Below are positions 63,052-64,000 of a stretch of 64,000 nt of DNA, one piece after another. The translations under genes were made by a program, and so were the position numbers. Source of the stretch: Natrinema gelatinilyticum (GTDB taxonomy: Archaea; Halobacteriota; Halobacteria; Halobacteriales; Natrialbaceae). The first letter of the stretch is position 1. Each line of letters starts with the position of its first letter. The stretch spans positions 1,612,001 to 1,676,000 of the forward strand of contig NZ_CP100756.1 of assembly GCF_024266705.1 (NCBI RefSeq). The letters are read 5' to 3'. A model generated the notes under the pieces. The model made no database searches, was not told where the DNA came from, and was given only the letters and a program-made list of their open reading frames with translations.

Positions 63052-63702
63052 ATGGGACTGCTGGACGGGATCCGCGCGGTACTCGGGATGCGCGCCGAGA
63101 CCGACGCCGGACGCGACGCCGACCCCGACGACCTCTTCGGGATGAGCACCGCCTACCTCACGATGGAGGCCGACCTCGGCTACGAATCGCTCGACATCGG
63201 CGCGCTCTGCTTTTCGGGTGTCGACTCGAGCGACTTCCGCGAGGCCGTCGACGAGGTCGAAGCCATCCTCGAGGCTGGTCAGGAGGAAACGGGAACCAAC
63301 TTTTCGGTCACGGCCGACGATCACGGCTACCACTGGGTCGTCCTCGAGGACGACGATCCGGAGGATCTGATCACGAGCATACACTTCGCCGCAGACACAT
63401 TCATCGAACAGGGGTATGGCTCGCGGCTGCTCGCGGCCGTTTTTGCCTACGGGGACCGCGATACGGCGACGCCGCGTCGAAGTGGCGGTGGGACCGCCGC
63501 CGCAGACCGAACCGCCTACTGGATCTACTCCTTCCGTCGCGGCTGCTTCTATCCGTTCGTTCCCCGATCCGGTCGGGAACGGGACTCGAGCGCGGAGTTC
63601 ACGCTCGAGTCCGCGTTGGATGGCGAACTCGAGATTGAGCGAGAGAAAGAGTACTGGTATCCGCTCTGGCCCAGCGAACGCGGAACGCATCCCTGGGAGT
63701 GA
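63052..63702 (+). CDS. pspAB: PspA-associated protein PspAB
   Basis: A 216-residue protein, MGLLDGIRAVLGMRAETDAG start, then STAYLTMEADLGYESLDIGALCFSG, HYWVVLEDDDPEDL-type core, and the end YWYPLWPSERGTHPWE. This matches the PspAB family found next to htpX in haloarchaea, thought to be linked to the phage-shock/PspA membrane-stress response. No membrane helices. It follows htpX by 23 bp and is probably co-transcribed. Confidence 0.88.
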   Translation: MGLLDGIRAVLGMRAETDAGRDADPDDLFGMSTAYLTMEADLGYESLDIGALCFSGVDSSDFREAVDEVEAILEAGQEETGTNFSVTADDHGYHWVVLEDDDPEDLITSIHFAADTFIEQGYGSRLLAAVFAYGDRDTATPRRSGGGTAAADRTAYWIYSFRRGCFYPFVPRSGRERDSSAEFTLESALDGELEIEREKEYWYPLWPSERGTHPWE

Positions 63703-64000
63703 TTGATTCGACGACCGGTCTAGCGCGTCTCTGTTTCGATGATCGCGATCCGCGAACTCCCAAATTGTGTGGGGAACATCGATATCACAGGTCGGGACGT
63801 AGCCAATATACGCGGCAGGAAACCATAATCCCAGAGAAACCCCATCATCACAGCTGCGCCATACACCAGTTGCTCCCCTTTTCCTGCCGCTCTCCCATTC
63901 AATTACTTCAAGCGAGTAGCTCACAGACGTTCAGTCAGTCTTCCTGAGAGCGGAAGTCCGTCTGCGAATCGTACTAGCGGGCTCCCCGTTTCGCTCGTTG
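63703..64000. other. Right-edge region without recognised gene
   Basis: About 300 bp, AT-richer than average. A 60-codon minus-strand frame (TTG start, 63720-63902) has no haloarchaeal character. Nothing else recognised. Confidence 0.35.

Noticed and set aside
63720-63902. 60-codon minus-strand frame at the right edge
   Set aside because: TTG start, non-acidic composition and no family resemblance.

Overview
The window is chromosomal DNA of a halophilic archaeon (class Halobacteria, most likely a Natrialbales-type genome such as Haloterrigena, Natrinema or Natronorubrum). Evidence: high GC, very acidic proteins, many haloarchaea-only small families (DUF5783-, DUF5784-, DUF5786-, DUF5789-, DUF6757-like), Tat lipoproteins, archaeal DNA polymerase D, Nmd3 and Taw2, TATA boxes about 26-30 nt before many start codons (leaderless transcripts), and haloarchaeal insertion sequences. 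DUF names are from memory, not from a search.

Layout. 1-4.3 kb: glycyl-tRNA synthetase (cut by the window edge) coupled to a CBS-domain protein, plus small proteins. 4.3-10.8 kb: a complete minus-strand peptide/solute ABC importer, dppA-B-C-D-F type. 11-16.2 kb: a PPC/DUF296 protein, a decayed partial copy of it, and DNA polymerase D large subunit with a 180-residue mini-intein in the catalytic motif. 16.4-25.5 kb: hydrolases, two paralogous rubredoxin-like zinc-ribbon genes each ending in an 81-bp palindromic repeat, ketopantoate reductase, NfuA-like protein, PHP and DHH phosphoesterases. 25.7-37.4 kb: tetrapyrrole genes hemC-cobA-hemD, hemL and hemB, all on the minus strand, interleaved with a truncated haemoglobin, a quinol-type nitric oxide reductase and an ammonium transporter fused to a PII domain. 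37.4-48.6 kb: aldehyde dehydrogenase, a TrmB-type regulator with a coupled zinc-finger microprotein, a broken DUF5059/plastocyanin lipoprotein gene, ferredoxin, a PHP protein, a secreted PQQ-like beta-propeller, alcohol dehydrogenase and DUF5784. 48.7-55.2 kb: YkgJ cysteine-cluster protein, an abnormal tRNA-like locus, an XPD/DinG-like helicase, taw2 and nmd3. 55.3-60.4 kb: a plastic stretch with an intact DDE insertion sequence, two ORB-like repeats in a gene-poor 1.1 kb, an NADP-dependent oxidoreductase, a YbjQ protein and a decayed IS630. 60.5-63.7 kb: a membrane protein, a Gln-rich protein, HtpX protease and PspAB.

The most interesting structure is not in the ordinary genes. Three TnpB-less IS200/IS605-type elements (29.2, 32.1 and 45.4 kb) keep the 3' end of tnpB and the right end, the part that in intact elements encodes the guide (omega) RNA. 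Three copies of an 81-bp palindrome sit at 11.0, 18.0 and 19.7 kb. Four of these six repeats overlap or touch the TGA stop codon of a gene. Also notable are the Amt-PII fusion, the mini-intein ending in Gln, the two ORB-like boxes and the tRNA-like gene that does not fold canonically.
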